A stretch of 64,000 nt of DNA from Marinospirillum celere (GCF_900112235.1 NZ_FOLH01000002.1:372001-436000); one strand, 5' to 3'; positions 37,473 to 47,311 are shown, numbered from the stretch's first letter. Translations and numbers: made by a program. The notes: generated by a model from the sequence alone, not told the origin.

Positions 37473-38792
37473 GTGGGAAAAAAAATTAAAACCGGGCTAC
37501 TCACCTTGCTGATATTAGGCGCATCTGCTGCGGTTACAGCAGAAAATCTGCCTGATATTAATGAACTAAGAGATCTTTATACCAGTAACCAACGAGCTCA
37601 AGTCTACGAGCTGATGAAGCCTTTGGAAGCTGAGTTTGCGGGCCAGGCTGCTTATGATCGCCTTTTTGCACAAGCTGCACTTAGCCAATCCAGGCCGGAT
37701 GAAGCAACCTGGGCTTTAGAGCGTCTAGTTCTGGTTGAACCTCGTAGCCTGTCTGCTAAATACCTGCTTGCTGAAGCCTACTTTCAACTAGAGCGCTATT
37801 CGTCAGCACAACGACAGCTGGATATCATCAAAGAGCGCCAACCCACTGAAAGCATGTCCAATCGTGTTGCTCGGTTAGAACAAAGGATTCAACAACGTAC
37901 CCAGCCCACTCACTTGAAATTAACCACTCGGGTTGAGTTAGCCCTTGGTTATGACTCCAATGTTACCTCCTCTCCAGGCACGCCTCTTGATGCTGTTCCT
38001 GAGGGCTATGAAGAAGATGACAGTGTTTTTTCAATTCTCACTTTAAGGCAGAGACTGACCTACACCCCCATTGATTCCATTAGTCTTTTTGCTGGCTATC
38101 GTTTTCGAGATACCCGTCCCTATTCTGAAAGTGAGTTTATCCGCCAGAACTTGGCCCTTAATTTTGGTGCGGCCTACCGAGCTGATCGCTGGCGGGTCAG
38201 CTTGGAGCCGACTTATGCCAAGGGTTGGAAAGATGGTGAAGGTGAGTTTGATGAAAAGCGCTTAGCAGTTAATGGCCGCTATACACTTGATAACAACTCG
38301 CAGGTTTTAGGCTTTTTAAGCCGAAGCCAAATCGAGTATGACCAGACACCTGCCAACGACGGTGACTTTAACCTGATTGGTGGTGGCTGGGCTGGACATC
38401 CTTTGGGTGCTCAGTTGCCGCTTTTGTTGGTCGCAACAGGTAATTACCTTTTTACCGACCAGCCAGATTCGCCGGTAGGTGAGTTTTCCGGGTTTGGAAC
38501 CAGTGTCAATGCAAGCTACCGACTCAATGCCCAGCAAAATTACTTTGTTCGCTTTTCCAGCAGCTTTCGCAGTTATGACTGTGATGGCCACCCTGTTACT
38601 TCCTGTGACTCCCAGCGTGAAGATCTACAGCTTAGATACAGCCTGGGTGCCCAATTCCGCTTTGCTTCCTCCTGGCGAGTTGAACCCAGGCTGACCTATA
38701 TCGATCAGCAGAGCAATAGCGATCCCTATGAATACCAACGCCTGATCACCCAAGTGAGTCTGCGCTATGATTTTGATACCTGGACACGATAA
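37473..38792 (+). CDS. TPR plus outer-membrane beta-barrel protein
   Basis: From the GTG at 37473 it has 439 residues: a signal peptide (MGKKIKTGLLTLLILGASAAVTA), a helical TPR-like part to about residue 140 (ALERLVLVEPRSLSAKYLLAEAY and YSSAQRQL), then a C-terminal barrel of about 290 residues made of alternating strands (RVELALGYDSNVTS, SISLFAGYRFRDTRPY, YFVRFSSSFRSYD). The layout recalls Slam (DUF560) surface-lipoprotein translocators and other TPR-barrel exporters, but I cannot assign the family. The ATG at 37443 would give an awkwardly long n-region. It overlaps the FecR gene by 26 bp. The CRP-type site is upstream. Confidence 0.75.
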   Translation: MGKKIKTGLLTLLILGASAAVTAENLPDINELRDLYTSNQRAQVYELMKPLEAEFAGQAAYDRLFAQAALSQSRPDEATWALERLVLVEPRSLSAKYLLAEAYFQLERYSSAQRQLDIIKERQPTESMSNRVARLEQRIQQRTQPTHLKLTTRVELALGYDSNVTSSPGTPLDAVPEGYEEDDSVFSILTLRQRLTYTPIDSISLFAGYRFRDTRPYSESEFIRQNLALNFGAAYRADRWRVSLEPTYAKGWKDGEGEFDEKRLAVNGRYTLDNNSQVLGFLSRSQIEYDQTPANDGDFNLIGGGWAGHPLGAQLPLLLVATGNYLFTDQPDSPVGEFSGFGTSVNASYRLNAQQNYFVRFSSSFRSYDCDGHPVTSCDSQREDLQLRYSLGAQFRFASSWRVEPRLTYIDQQSNSDPYEYQRLITQVSLRYDFDTWTR

Positions 38793-39657
38793 AAACAAAG
38801 CAGCACCTTTTCCCTACTGGGTATTGGGTCTGCTTTTGGCTTTAACCTTTTTTCATTCGTCAGCCTATGCCAATCAGGAGGCTGGTCGCTTTCAGTTTGT
38901 ACACGGTACTGTCGAAGTCGTTCGTGCGGATGGCGAAACCTTGGCAGCAGAACGTAACCTGTCGGTGTACGAAGGTGACACTGTAACCACAGCGGCTGCC
39001 AGTAGCGCACAAATTCGCATGGTCGATGATGCTCTCATGGCCTTGCGTCCACGCAGCGAACTTGTCATTGAAGGTTATCAGTACAACCAAGCCGATGATG
39101 ATGCCAGCTTGGTTAACCTGGCCAGAGGTGGTTTGCGAACCGTTTCAGGTGTTATTGGCCGTAATCGAAGTGAAAACGTCAAAATAGAAACGCCAGTGGC
39201 AACCATGGGTATACGTGGTACTGACATGGACACCTTCGTGGTGCCTGATGAGCAACCGGGTAACAACAATGGCCTGCAATCTGTACTCAGGGTGAATTCA
39301 GGTGAAGGCACGATTACTTCTCAAGGTGTGGAACTGGGCGTTCCCGCAGGAAGCATTGCCCAGGCAAGCCCAGGACAAGCACCTCAATTTATTCCCGCAC
39401 TCCCTGCCAGTGCTGAGTCTCTTGAAGCTGAATCAACAGCATCGTCAGATGATGAAGGCCAAACTGATGATGAAGCAGTCAATGATGACCTTCTTGATGA
39501 TGGCATATCGGATGATGATACTGGGTTAGATGAGCTAACTGATGAACTGATTTCAGCGAGCATTGAAGACACGCTTGAAGATATTATTGAAGATCAAACG
39601 GAAGATGATGCAGGCCCAAGTTTTGATGATTACAACACCATCATACGTCTGCAATAA
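38767..39657 (+). CDS. Secreted FecR-domain protein with acidic tail
   Basis: The 296-residue protein has a cleavable signal peptide (hydrophobic stretch about 16-35, AYA-NQ site) and a FecR domain (about 40-185) recognisable by VHGTVEVVRADGETL, VYEGDTVTTAAASSAQIRM and ETPVATMGIRGTDM. Because it is exported, with no cytoplasmic anti-sigma part and no sigma factor nearby, it is not a classical FecR regulator. The final 80 residues are extremely Asp/Glu-rich and could bind calcium. It overlaps the TPR-barrel gene, so both products are probably used together. Confidence 0.82.
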   Translation: MILIPGHDKNKAAPFPYWVLGLLLALTFFHSSAYANQEAGRFQFVHGTVEVVRADGETLAAERNLSVYEGDTVTTAAASSAQIRMVDDALMALRPRSELVIEGYQYNQADDDASLVNLARGGLRTVSGVIGRNRSENVKIETPVATMGIRGTDMDTFVVPDEQPGNNNGLQSVLRVNSGEGTITSQGVELGVPAGSIAQASPGQAPQFIPALPASAESLEAESTASSDDEGQTDDEAVNDDLLDDGISDDDTGLDELTDELISASIEDTLEDIIEDQTEDDAGPSFDDYNTIIRLQ

Positions 39658-39705
39658 ATTAATGATTAAAACAACAGGCTGAGCAGAAGCTAAATGAGGT
39701 TGGTC

Positions 39706-41739
39706 ATGAATAAAGTCTACCCCTTAATATTAATGGCAGGTGCACTCACTCTCGGTGGCTGCCGGGCAAAAAAAGAGCAAAACAGGCAGCTGGGTTCAGG
39801 TTCTGAACAATCACAGGGCTCTACTCAGCAGGACACAGCCAAGGTGACCTTCAGCGCCAAGTTGCCGGATGGTCCTCATGCAGCCTACATTGACCCTAAA
39901 ACCCAAATTATTCGGGTTCAGGTTAGGGAAAGCAGTGTTGCTGGTTATGATGTGGCAGAAGATAGTGTTAAGCAGGTGGTAAGAGAGTATATTCAGTGCC
40001 TTTACGGTTATGGTGTATCTCCGGGCTCCAGTTCATCAGTACAAATAGCAGAGGTGGTGTCACCTTCGAATGATTGTGGCCCTGTTCCTGGCAGCTTAAA
40101 TTTCCCCCTGGTTGATGAAGGTAATATTACGCCTGATGAGTCAGCAATAGGGTTTAATCTTCGTCCCAATAAGAAATATCGTTTTTCAGCAGCTCTTTAT
40201 GCATCTGAAACCGAGCGCCGGGCCAATAATCCTTTTGCCTGGGCAACGACTTTTGCTCGTTTGGAAGAGGGCAACAATTATGTTGAACTTAATCTAATTT
40301 ACGGCTCCTGGACTTTTGATAATGAGCCACAATTACAGCTTCTCAATCGTGATTCTACTGACTTGGGTGTAGAGGGTTTTGAATCAGGTTTTACCTGGGA
40401 TCAACAGGCAACAACTGCTGTACCAGCTGTAGCTTTAGGGTTAATTGATAATGCTGGTGAGGCTTTAGGTTTGAGGGCTATGCATATCCGTGACTATCCC
40501 CGTTTTACGACGGGTAATACGGATTACCCTTTTCCTGAGGCAATAGCGTTTGAAGATTCTTTTGACTACCCTTTCTCAGCTTTGGAAGGCTACCCACTGG
40601 GTGTTGCTGTTCCTCATAACCCGCTGATTGAATTTTCTGACCAAGTTTACCTTGGTGAGGGGTTTGAAGACCCACCAGAAGAGTTTGAGGGGCCAAGTAG
40701 AACTGAATATCTGAAGGGAATGTATGCGCCTGCCACTTTAATGCAGCAATATGATCCTAACCAATCTACAGGTAACAGAAACAGTCATGTCATAAGTTTG
40801 GGTGACTGGGAAGTGGTTAAGTTTGTTGAAACTGAAGATGATGCAGGTTTGGATATTAAGGATTATTTCTCGGGCCTTTTTTTCTACAATGCTTTGGATG
40901 ATTTCCTCCAGCGTTTGCAGCAGCAGGAGCCTACGAGTGAAGGCTTGGCTTTAGAAGGTGTTGAAATATGGGGTGACCTGCCTTCAATACAAGTTCTACC
41001 TGGGCTCACTATTGCTCTGCTAGAAGTTAATAGTTTTGATAGTACCTTCACCCTGGCAGGAGACACGGATGATTTCTCAGCAATCATAGAAGCAAAACCT
41101 TCACAGCTTAATAGCCCCAGTCAAATAGAAACGACCCTGATTGAGTATGTTGGCGTTGCTAATATCGATGAATTTCCAGAGACAAACTTAACACCACCTA
41201 CCTTTAATGAAGATGGCAGTTTTGCTACTGCTCAAGCTGTAACGACTACAGCCAAACGGGATACCAAACGCTCACAATGGATACGTGCGCAGATCAAGCA
41301 TCAAATGAAAATGAATCTGGTCAGTGAACTCTTGGGTGAAGCACCCCCGATGTCAGCCAGTTCCGGGTGTTATTTTCAAAATGTCCAGAGGGAAATTACT
41401 GATAGCTACTATCAGCTAATTGACGGTGTTTGGACACCTGGCACTCCTGAGGAGGGTTACTGGTTTGTAGATGTTGAAGGACAACCAGTTAGGGATGAAA
41501 ATGGTGATATTGTGACTATTGACGAAAGTGATGATCCCTGGGCTTATATTGATGAAAATGAGGATGCTGATGATTACAGGTTTGGCATTATAAGCTTAAA
41601 TTTTGATAATGCGAGCGGCGAAGGTTTGCAAAAAACTGAAGATGTTCATATGCAAGTATGCCTACAGCCTGCCACTTTAACGGCTGGCCCTTATCGTGAT
41701 CCAAGAAAAGACTCAGAAGTTGACGGTATTATTCAGTAG
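39706..41739 (+). CDS. Large lipoprotein, first of a paralogous pair
   Basis: The 677-residue precursor has a signal peptide with lipobox LGGC (MNKVYPLILMAGALTLGGC) and Arg after the Cys, so outer-membrane destination is expected. I do not recognise the domain. A Ser/Gln-rich linker (QLGSGSEQSQG) precedes a region shared with the next gene: AAYID near 60, VREYIQCLYGYG, LIYGSWTFDNEPQLQLLNR, PATLMQQYDPNQS and the end VCLQPATLTAGPY. Start MNKVYP is supported by GAGG at seven bases. It lies 48 bp after the FecR gene. Confidence 0.75.
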   Translation: MNKVYPLILMAGALTLGGCRAKKEQNRQLGSGSEQSQGSTQQDTAKVTFSAKLPDGPHAAYIDPKTQIIRVQVRESSVAGYDVAEDSVKQVVREYIQCLYGYGVSPGSSSSVQIAEVVSPSNDCGPVPGSLNFPLVDEGNITPDESAIGFNLRPNKKYRFSAALYASETERRANNPFAWATTFARLEEGNNYVELNLIYGSWTFDNEPQLQLLNRDSTDLGVEGFESGFTWDQQATTAVPAVALGLIDNAGEALGLRAMHIRDYPRFTTGNTDYPFPEAIAFEDSFDYPFSALEGYPLGVAVPHNPLIEFSDQVYLGEGFEDPPEEFEGPSRTEYLKGMYAPATLMQQYDPNQSTGNRNSHVISLGDWEVVKFVETEDDAGLDIKDYFSGLFFYNALDDFLQRLQQQEPTSEGLALEGVEIWGDLPSIQVLPGLTIALLEVNSFDSTFTLAGDTDDFSAIIEAKPSQLNSPSQIETTLIEYVGVANIDEFPETNLTPPTFNEDGSFATAQAVTTTAKRDTKRSQWIRAQIKHQMKMNLVSELLGEAPPMSASSGCYFQNVQREITDSYYQLIDGVWTPGTPEEGYWFVDVEGQPVRDENGDIVTIDESDDPWAYIDENEDADDYRFGIISLNFDNASGEGLQKTEDVHMQVCLQPATLTAGPYRDPRKDSEVDGIIQ

Positions 41740-41786
41740 TCACCAGTAATCAAATTTAGGTGCTTCGCCTAAGTGGAGTGGATGGA

Positions 41787-43988
41787 ATGAAAAAGCTGAA
41801 TTTGGCCTTGCTGATTTCACTTGGCTGGTTGTTAACGGCCTGCCTGGCTGAGCAGGATGAGTCCAGTCGCCAGTTAGGCTCGGATGCTTCACAGGGAGGT
41901 GAATACCGTCAGGGAGAAGGCACTGCCCGGGTCGAGTTTTCTGTTCACTTGCCAGGAGATGCTTCGGCAGCCTATATCGATACTGAAAATACACGATCAA
42001 TCGTTGTTAGTGTATTTCCAAGCAGTATTGCGGGTTTTGATGTGGATCGCTTTCAAGCAACGGATGTATTAAGAGCTTATTTTCAATGTGTGATGGCCAA
42101 TGCCCCTTCTGAAGGTGACATGGGAATACAGGAGATGGAGTCAGCCTGTGGCCGTTATCCAGCACAAATAGCTGATACACCTCTTTATTCAGCAACCTTG
42201 ACCAGTGACCTTCCTGCTGCAGGGTTCAACCTGCAACCAGGTAATAGTTATATCGTCTTAGCAGCTCAATATAGCTCATCCAATCCTGCTGGACTGACTC
42301 CGGTTGGCTGGACAACAACAACCATTACTCCCAATGATGGCAACAACGATGTTGAGCTGAACCTTCTGTACGGTTCCTGGGAGTTTGATGGCGGCCCCAG
42401 TCTGCAATTGCTTAATCGTTCAACCTATGCATTTGGTAACTTTATTGGGTTTAATGAAGAAGATTTAGAAGAATTTACGGAAGCTCCAGATTGGTGGCCA
42501 GCAAGTACTCACGTCATGAGTACTCCAGCGATGGCTTTAGGCCTTGCCGACACTGGAGATGCCACTATTAACCTGGATCGTTTGCATTTGCGTAGCTATT
42601 ACGAACTATCGCCCAATAATCAGGTGGATAGTGCAAGAAATGATGAGGGCATACGGCTATTTGGTGCTCAAGGTGAGCCTGATAACTTTGATTTATTTGG
42701 TCAATACCCCTGGGGAATCTTGGCGCCTCATGAGCCTTTATTGCAAAGTTCAGTAGCAGGCAATGCTTTTTTTGTGGAACCCCGTTTTGAGTTGGTGGAG
42801 GGTATAGACGATGACCCTGATTTAATGCTCGGTCGTGGAGTTTATGAGCCAGCCACTTTAATGCAGCAGTATGCACCAGAGCAGTCGCAAGCCAATCGCC
42901 ATCGGTTAGGCTTGGGAACTTGGGAAGTGACTATTGGGGAAGAAATCTCTACAGAAAATGTAGAAATTTTTGCTGGCTTGATGCTGGTTTCTGGAGAGAA
43001 TGACATATTAAATCTTTTGCGGGATGCAACAGAAGAAGTTGAGGGCCAGAGAAGTTTTGATCAACTTAATGTCCGTCGACCTGTTTTTGATCAATTTGGT
43101 CAATTTGGTCAATTTGGTCAATTTGGTCAATTTGGTCAATTTGGTCAACCAGTACCTGAAGTTCTGCCCGAAAGTAATCTGACTATTGCTTTCTTCGATA
43201 TAGAAACCCAGCAAGGGGAGCTACTTATTGCAGAAGGTACTGATACTCAAAATTTTCAGGCCCTTGATGCTTTGGAGCCAACCCGGTTGACTGCTGCTGA
43301 TCGTATTCAGGGTAGTCTTATTGAATATGTAGGCTACTATAATGCCATTGAAAGCCCACCCTACCAATATCCTCTTCTTTTAGAAGATGAAGAGGGCAAC
43401 TTTACTCAAGTCGATACAATAGAAGTTAATCCTGTCATAGGTGGAGTAGCTGCAAGCAGCTCTTTGCAGAACACGAGTGGAAGTTCACTGCGCTCTTCTA
43501 GCCAAGCATTGATATTACGCAATCTACAATTAAGTGCCTTGGCAGCTGACTCTGGGTTAATTGCTTCAACTGCAGCTAGTGGTTGTTTTGTGATGGATTT
43601 GGATGTTCAGAGAGTATCTAGCTTCTATCTTTTCAATCCGGACGAGGAAACTTGGCTGCCAGCCGCCCCTGAGTTTGGTTACTGGTATCAAGCTGAAGAT
43701 GGCAGTTATTTAAGAGATGAGGAAGGCAAGATCGAGACATTTGGAACTGGTGCAAGCCCTTCTGAGACACTTGAAGAAGATGGCGTGATTTATTCTATCC
43801 AGCCAAGTGGAGGAATGACAGGTATCATTGATGCTTCCACTGACGAAAGTGATCTGGAACAGAATTTCTATGCTTGGTCCGAAGAAGGCTCAGGCAAGGT
43901 TGAAGTTTGCATCCAGCCTGTTTCTTTGACGGCCGGACCCTATAGTAATCCAGAATATAATGCTGAAAGTGATGTGGTTATTCAGTAA
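41787..43988 (+). CDS. Large lipoprotein, second of the pair, with QFG repeats
   Basis: This 733-residue precursor (lipobox LTAC: GWLLTAC) is a clear paralogue of the preceding lipoprotein: SRQLGSDASQGG, AAYID, LLYGSWEFDGGPSLQLLNR, PATLMQQYAPEQSQANR and VCIQPVSLTAGPY line up in the same order. It differs by a run of six Gln-Phe-Gly triplets at residues 436-453, encoded by a 9-bp DNA repeat. The ATG at 41787 has GGAG eight bases upstream; GTG at 41760 is an unsupported longer start. Neither protein resembles a family I know. Confidence 0.75.
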   Translation: MKKLNLALLISLGWLLTACLAEQDESSRQLGSDASQGGEYRQGEGTARVEFSVHLPGDASAAYIDTENTRSIVVSVFPSSIAGFDVDRFQATDVLRAYFQCVMANAPSEGDMGIQEMESACGRYPAQIADTPLYSATLTSDLPAAGFNLQPGNSYIVLAAQYSSSNPAGLTPVGWTTTTITPNDGNNDVELNLLYGSWEFDGGPSLQLLNRSTYAFGNFIGFNEEDLEEFTEAPDWWPASTHVMSTPAMALGLADTGDATINLDRLHLRSYYELSPNNQVDSARNDEGIRLFGAQGEPDNFDLFGQYPWGILAPHEPLLQSSVAGNAFFVEPRFELVEGIDDDPDLMLGRGVYEPATLMQQYAPEQSQANRHRLGLGTWEVTIGEEISTENVEIFAGLMLVSGENDILNLLRDATEEVEGQRSFDQLNVRRPVFDQFGQFGQFGQFGQFGQFGQPVPEVLPESNLTIAFFDIETQQGELLIAEGTDTQNFQALDALEPTRLTAADRIQGSLIEYVGYYNAIESPPYQYPLLLEDEEGNFTQVDTIEVNPVIGGVAASSSLQNTSGSSLRSSSQALILRNLQLSALAADSGLIASTAASGCFVMDLDVQRVSSFYLFNPDEETWLPAAPEFGYWYQAEDGSYLRDEEGKIETFGTGASPSETLEEDGVIYSIQPSGGMTGIIDASTDESDLEQNFYAWSEEGSGKVEVCIQPVSLTAGPYSNPEYNAESDVVIQ
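43092..43145 (+). repeat. Six tandem copies of a 9-bp unit inside the second lipoprotein gene
   Basis: CAATTTGGT is repeated six times without change, coding (QFG)6. Because the unit is three codons, copy-number change would alter protein length without shifting frame. Confidence 0.95.
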
Positions 43989-44048
43989 CACCCGCCTCAT
44001 GTAGCCTGCTAAAATGCAGCTAAACACTTGAGGTAAGGGTTGCGAGTA

Positions 44049-46661
44049 GTGAAAAGACTTATTTTTATTGTTTTTGTTATCTGGGCGGTTAGTAGTGGTA
44101 GTGCTGCTGCCCAGAACCTATTAGTAGCCTGGACACCTCTTGAAAATGTCCAGTGGACGCTAGAGCTGGTGGCTACGGATGCCCAGCCAGCAGCGCAAGT
44201 GGAAGGCACACTGGTTACAACTTCGGAAAGTCGCAACTATAAGCTGCTCAGTTATCCCGTACCTGACCGCCAGCAGCGTTTGGAATTGATCAAGCGTCTT
44301 CAAGCCAAAGACGAAGTCCTTTTTGTTGAAAGGGATCAGCCTGTTGAAACCCAATCCAGTATTCCTGAGTACTTCCTTGACTTGGGTTTAAATGATTTTT
44401 CCCTAGCTCCTACTGATTGCAGTCTTGCCCCCATTGCCATTATTGATACGGGTGTTGATTCCGCACATCCAGATTTAAATCGTCAGAGCTTAGAGTTCCG
44501 GCCAGATATTAATATTATTGAATCAACAACATCCAGCCAAGATGATGATGGGCATGGCACTCACATTGCTGGGTTGATTGCGGGCACTATTAACGAACAA
44601 CAAAAAACAGCGGGTCTCTGCGATCAGGCCGTTATCTTATCTATTAAAAGCCTAGACGGGCGTGGAACGGGTTCCACTACTAGCTTGGTACAAGGAATAG
44701 AAGCTGCCTTGGATGCAGGTGTAAAAATTATTAATGCCTCCTTGGTCACAGGTGACTCCCCTAGTCTTCGTTTTACGATTGAAGACGCGAACCAGGAGGG
44801 TGTTCTGGTAGTCGCTGCAGCAGGAAACAATGGGCGCTCTTTAGATATACAGCCAGCTTACCCTGCCTCCTACACTCGTGATTTACCGCTTGTTCTTGCA
44901 ATTGCCAATGCTAACTCTAACCGCAAACTTAACCTGGATAGCAACTATGGATTACGTACGGTTGACCTTGCCGCTCCGGGAACGTCACTTAAGAGCACTT
45001 GGTTGAATCAGGAGTATCGTTTTCTAACGGGTACTTCTATGGCGACCCCCCTGGTTGCTGCAACCCTGGCCGCTTTGGCGACTCAAGAACCTAGCCTTCC
45101 ACCTGAAGCTTTAAAAGCCATAGTGCTCAATAGTCTTGAACATGAAGAGGCTTTACTCGGTGAGTTGCGCTATCCGGGTATTTTAGATGTGCGGCAAGCC
45201 CTCACCGGCTCTCTTGATGAACTGGCCAGAGCCACTTGGTTTAACTATCAACTCAATGAGTTAGATCGAGAAATAAGCCTATCTGGTTATTTGTTGGATG
45301 AAGTGGATCAAGTGGAGTATCAGTATTTTGATGAGGCTTTAACCCTGCAATCCTTGGACGCTAATTTGCAGGCTGGAAATTTGTCACTGGACTTGCCAGG
45401 GGCCCTGCGTCGTGGCCAGCTATTGATGCAAACTGCTTCCGGAAGAGAACTGCAACCTATCCCTATTAACCTGGCACCTCAACCACTGGCAAATTTAAAA
45501 GTGGCCTGGGAGGGAGAGAATATTCTGCTGACCTGGGAGCCTAGCAAGCAACCGGAGAAGGTTGAAATCCAAAGGCGTAGTTCAGCATCGACTAACTGGG
45601 AAGTCATCGCAGAAGTTGATCCCCAGTCCGGTGAGTATCTGGATGAGCAGGTAGAAATCGACCAGTTGGACTTTCGAGTAAGAACCTCGTATATAGCCAG
45701 AGAAACGGCTACATCTGATCTACAGACCTATGTATCTGAATGGCAAGAGCTAAGCCTCGACCACCCTGAGCGGCTTGAAGGTGTTCCTTTGCAAATGCCT
45801 GGAATTGCAGTAAATCAGCCATTTCAACTGGATTTAAAGAGTTTGGCAAATTATTGGGGGCTTTGGGAAATTGAAGATCAAGCGAGCAATTTTGTAACCT
45901 TAACAGACGGTTTATTGATTATTGAAGCTGATCAGCCTGTTGCACCCTATCGACTTGATTTAAGGATGGAAAGGGGTAGCGAAGATGGAGATCAGAGAAT
46001 TCAACAATATCGCTTCCAAGTTGTTGAGTCTCTCTCAGAAACCCGGGAGATCATTTGGGAAGGGTTAAGAGTCCGCGTGACTCGCGAAGAAGGTGATGGT
46101 CAAGCTTGGTGGGTTTACCCTGTCTATGCCACTCGTAATGGCCAAACCTATGAATCCATCAGTATTTTGACTGAAGATGAAGCTGCTTTGGAAGGTATTT
46201 GGACTTTTGAGTTTTTTGGTCATTCTGGCATTAACTTAAATGGCTTTTCAGCACGACAGGATAAGGCTCTGGATTCATGGGAGCCTGTGAATCTGGACTT
46301 CTTGGGTACGACTAGCGCCCAGTGGATTTTGACTAGTTCGGATACTCAGCTTTGGTCCAGGCCTGCGGGTGAAAAACGCCAATTATTGATTAATCCCAGC
46401 GTGACTCTGCGTAGCAGCAGCGTGCAGGTTGACTGCTATATTGCTTCTAGTCTTTATGGCGCTCAATCTGGACAGGTTGAAGTCTTGCGGGACTTCAGGA
46501 ATAAAGCTCTAGCAACACACCCGCCAGGGCGCTGGCTGATACGTCAGTATTATCGGTACTCACCAGCAATTGCTGAATGGATGGACGACAAGCCACGCCT
46601 GGAAGCAGTAACCCGTTGGTGGCTTGATCGTTTGGTTGCTTTCTGGTCTTGGTTTAAATAA
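44049..46661 (+). CDS. Subtilisin-family (S8) serine protease with a CFI-box-like C-terminal module
   Basis: From the GTG at 44049 it has 870 residues: signal peptide (MKRLIFIVFVIWAVSSGSAAA), a short propeptide-like region, then an S8 domain with Asp133 (IAIIDTGVDSAHPDL), His169 (DDDGHGTHIAGL) and Ser330 (LTGTSMATPLVA). After two beta-rich segments, residues about 560-870 repeat the fold of the 340-residue protein encoded at 56134. The last 75 residues start with a Cys (DCYIASSLYG, Cys796) and end with YYRYSPAIAEWMDD...DRLVAFWSWFK, which resembles the CFI-box-CTERM module. An upstream TTG at 44040 is an alternative start. It is the last gene of the CRP-led block. Confidence 0.9.
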   Translation: MKRLIFIVFVIWAVSSGSAAAQNLLVAWTPLENVQWTLELVATDAQPAAQVEGTLVTTSESRNYKLLSYPVPDRQQRLELIKRLQAKDEVLFVERDQPVETQSSIPEYFLDLGLNDFSLAPTDCSLAPIAIIDTGVDSAHPDLNRQSLEFRPDINIIESTTSSQDDDGHGTHIAGLIAGTINEQQKTAGLCDQAVILSIKSLDGRGTGSTTSLVQGIEAALDAGVKIINASLVTGDSPSLRFTIEDANQEGVLVVAAAGNNGRSLDIQPAYPASYTRDLPLVLAIANANSNRKLNLDSNYGLRTVDLAAPGTSLKSTWLNQEYRFLTGTSMATPLVAATLAALATQEPSLPPEALKAIVLNSLEHEEALLGELRYPGILDVRQALTGSLDELARATWFNYQLNELDREISLSGYLLDEVDQVEYQYFDEALTLQSLDANLQAGNLSLDLPGALRRGQLLMQTASGRELQPIPINLAPQPLANLKVAWEGENILLTWEPSKQPEKVEIQRRSSASTNWEVIAEVDPQSGEYLDEQVEIDQLDFRVRTSYIARETATSDLQTYVSEWQELSLDHPERLEGVPLQMPGIAVNQPFQLDLKSLANYWGLWEIEDQASNFVTLTDGLLIIEADQPVAPYRLDLRMERGSEDGDQRIQQYRFQVVESLSETREIIWEGLRVRVTREEGDGQAWWVYPVYATRNGQTYESISILTEDEAALEGIWTFEFFGHSGINLNGFSARQDKALDSWEPVNLDFLGTTSAQWILTSSDTQLWSRPAGEKRQLLINPSVTLRSSSVQVDCYIASSLYGAQSGQVEVLRDFRNKALATHPPGRWLIRQYYRYSPAIAEWMDDKPRLEAVTRWWLDRLVAFWSWFK

Positions 46662-46663
46662 CT

Positions 46664-47311
46664 TTAGTCTTCATCGGAAGCTTCTTCTTCAGCATCGGCT
46701 TCGGCTGCTTCAGCGGCCGCAGCGGCTTCCTCTTCGGCCAAGCGTTGGCGCTCAGCTTCTTCTTCTGCTTGACGGCGGGCCTCTTCTTCAGCCTGGCGGC
46801 GTGCTTCTTCTTCCGCAGCTCGCTGGGCTGCCAGGTCATCAAGAATTTGCTGGCGGACATCCGCTACACGGGTAACCAGATAATCTTTGTCTTCTTGATC
46901 AATATAAACCATGACACCTTCGGCATAGGCGCTTTTTGTCCAGGGGTGCAACAAGCCTACACCACCTAGAGCTGCCCAGCCCCAGCCAGTGTCACAGTGA
47001 GGAACTGAAAGCATTTCATCACTACCAACAGAGCGCCAACGTAGATTGATCATCGCATTACCACCCAGAGCAGCAGTTTGCTCGGCCAGATCAATTGCTA
47101 CTTCTTCAACCATCTCGTCACAAGAAGTCCAGAAAAAACTCCGCGTAGATGCCTGGGCGGGACCTATTTCAACATAAGGTAAATTGCCTGCAGTATCACT
47201 GGAATAAAGACCATGGCGGTCATACTGAGTAAAGCCACCTGTGGTTCCACAACCCGCTAAAAATGCAGTCGTTGTTGCAGCGGCCAGTAGTTTCAATGCT
47301 TTGTTTTTCAT
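46664..47311 (-). CDS. Lipoprotein with charged helical tail
   Basis: The 215-residue precursor has lipobox LAGC (AAATTTAFLAGC). Residues about 45-110 contain AIDLAEQTAALGGNAMINLRW, which looks like the YbjQ-type core (helix then GGNAMINL). From about residue 140 the sequence is a long highly charged helix with three near-repeats of EEEARRQA and then Ala/Glu only. I prefer the ATG at 47311 because AAGG lies six bases before it; the ATG two codons upstream lies on the site itself. Its stop is two bases from the convergent protease stop. Function unknown. Confidence 0.75.
   Translation of the reverse strand: MKNKALKLLAAATTTAFLAGCGTTGGFTQYDRHGLYSSDTAGNLPYVEIGPAQASTRSFFWTSCDEMVEEVAIDLAEQTAALGGNAMINLRWRSVGSDEMLSVPHCDTGWGWAALGGVGLLHPWTKSAYAEGVMVYIDQEDKDYLVTRVADVRQQILDDLAAQRAAEEEARRQAEEEARRQAEEEAERQRLAEEEAAAAAEAAEADAEEEASDED

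Noticed and set aside
38767-39657. FecR anti-sigma factor controlling the TonB receptor
   Set aside because: The protein has a cleavable signal peptide and no cytoplasmic domain, there is no ECF sigma gene, and the receptor is 8 kb away on the other strand.
43092-43145. Direct repeats read as a CRISPR-like array
   Set aside because: The units are contiguous 9-mers without spacers and lie inside a reading frame.
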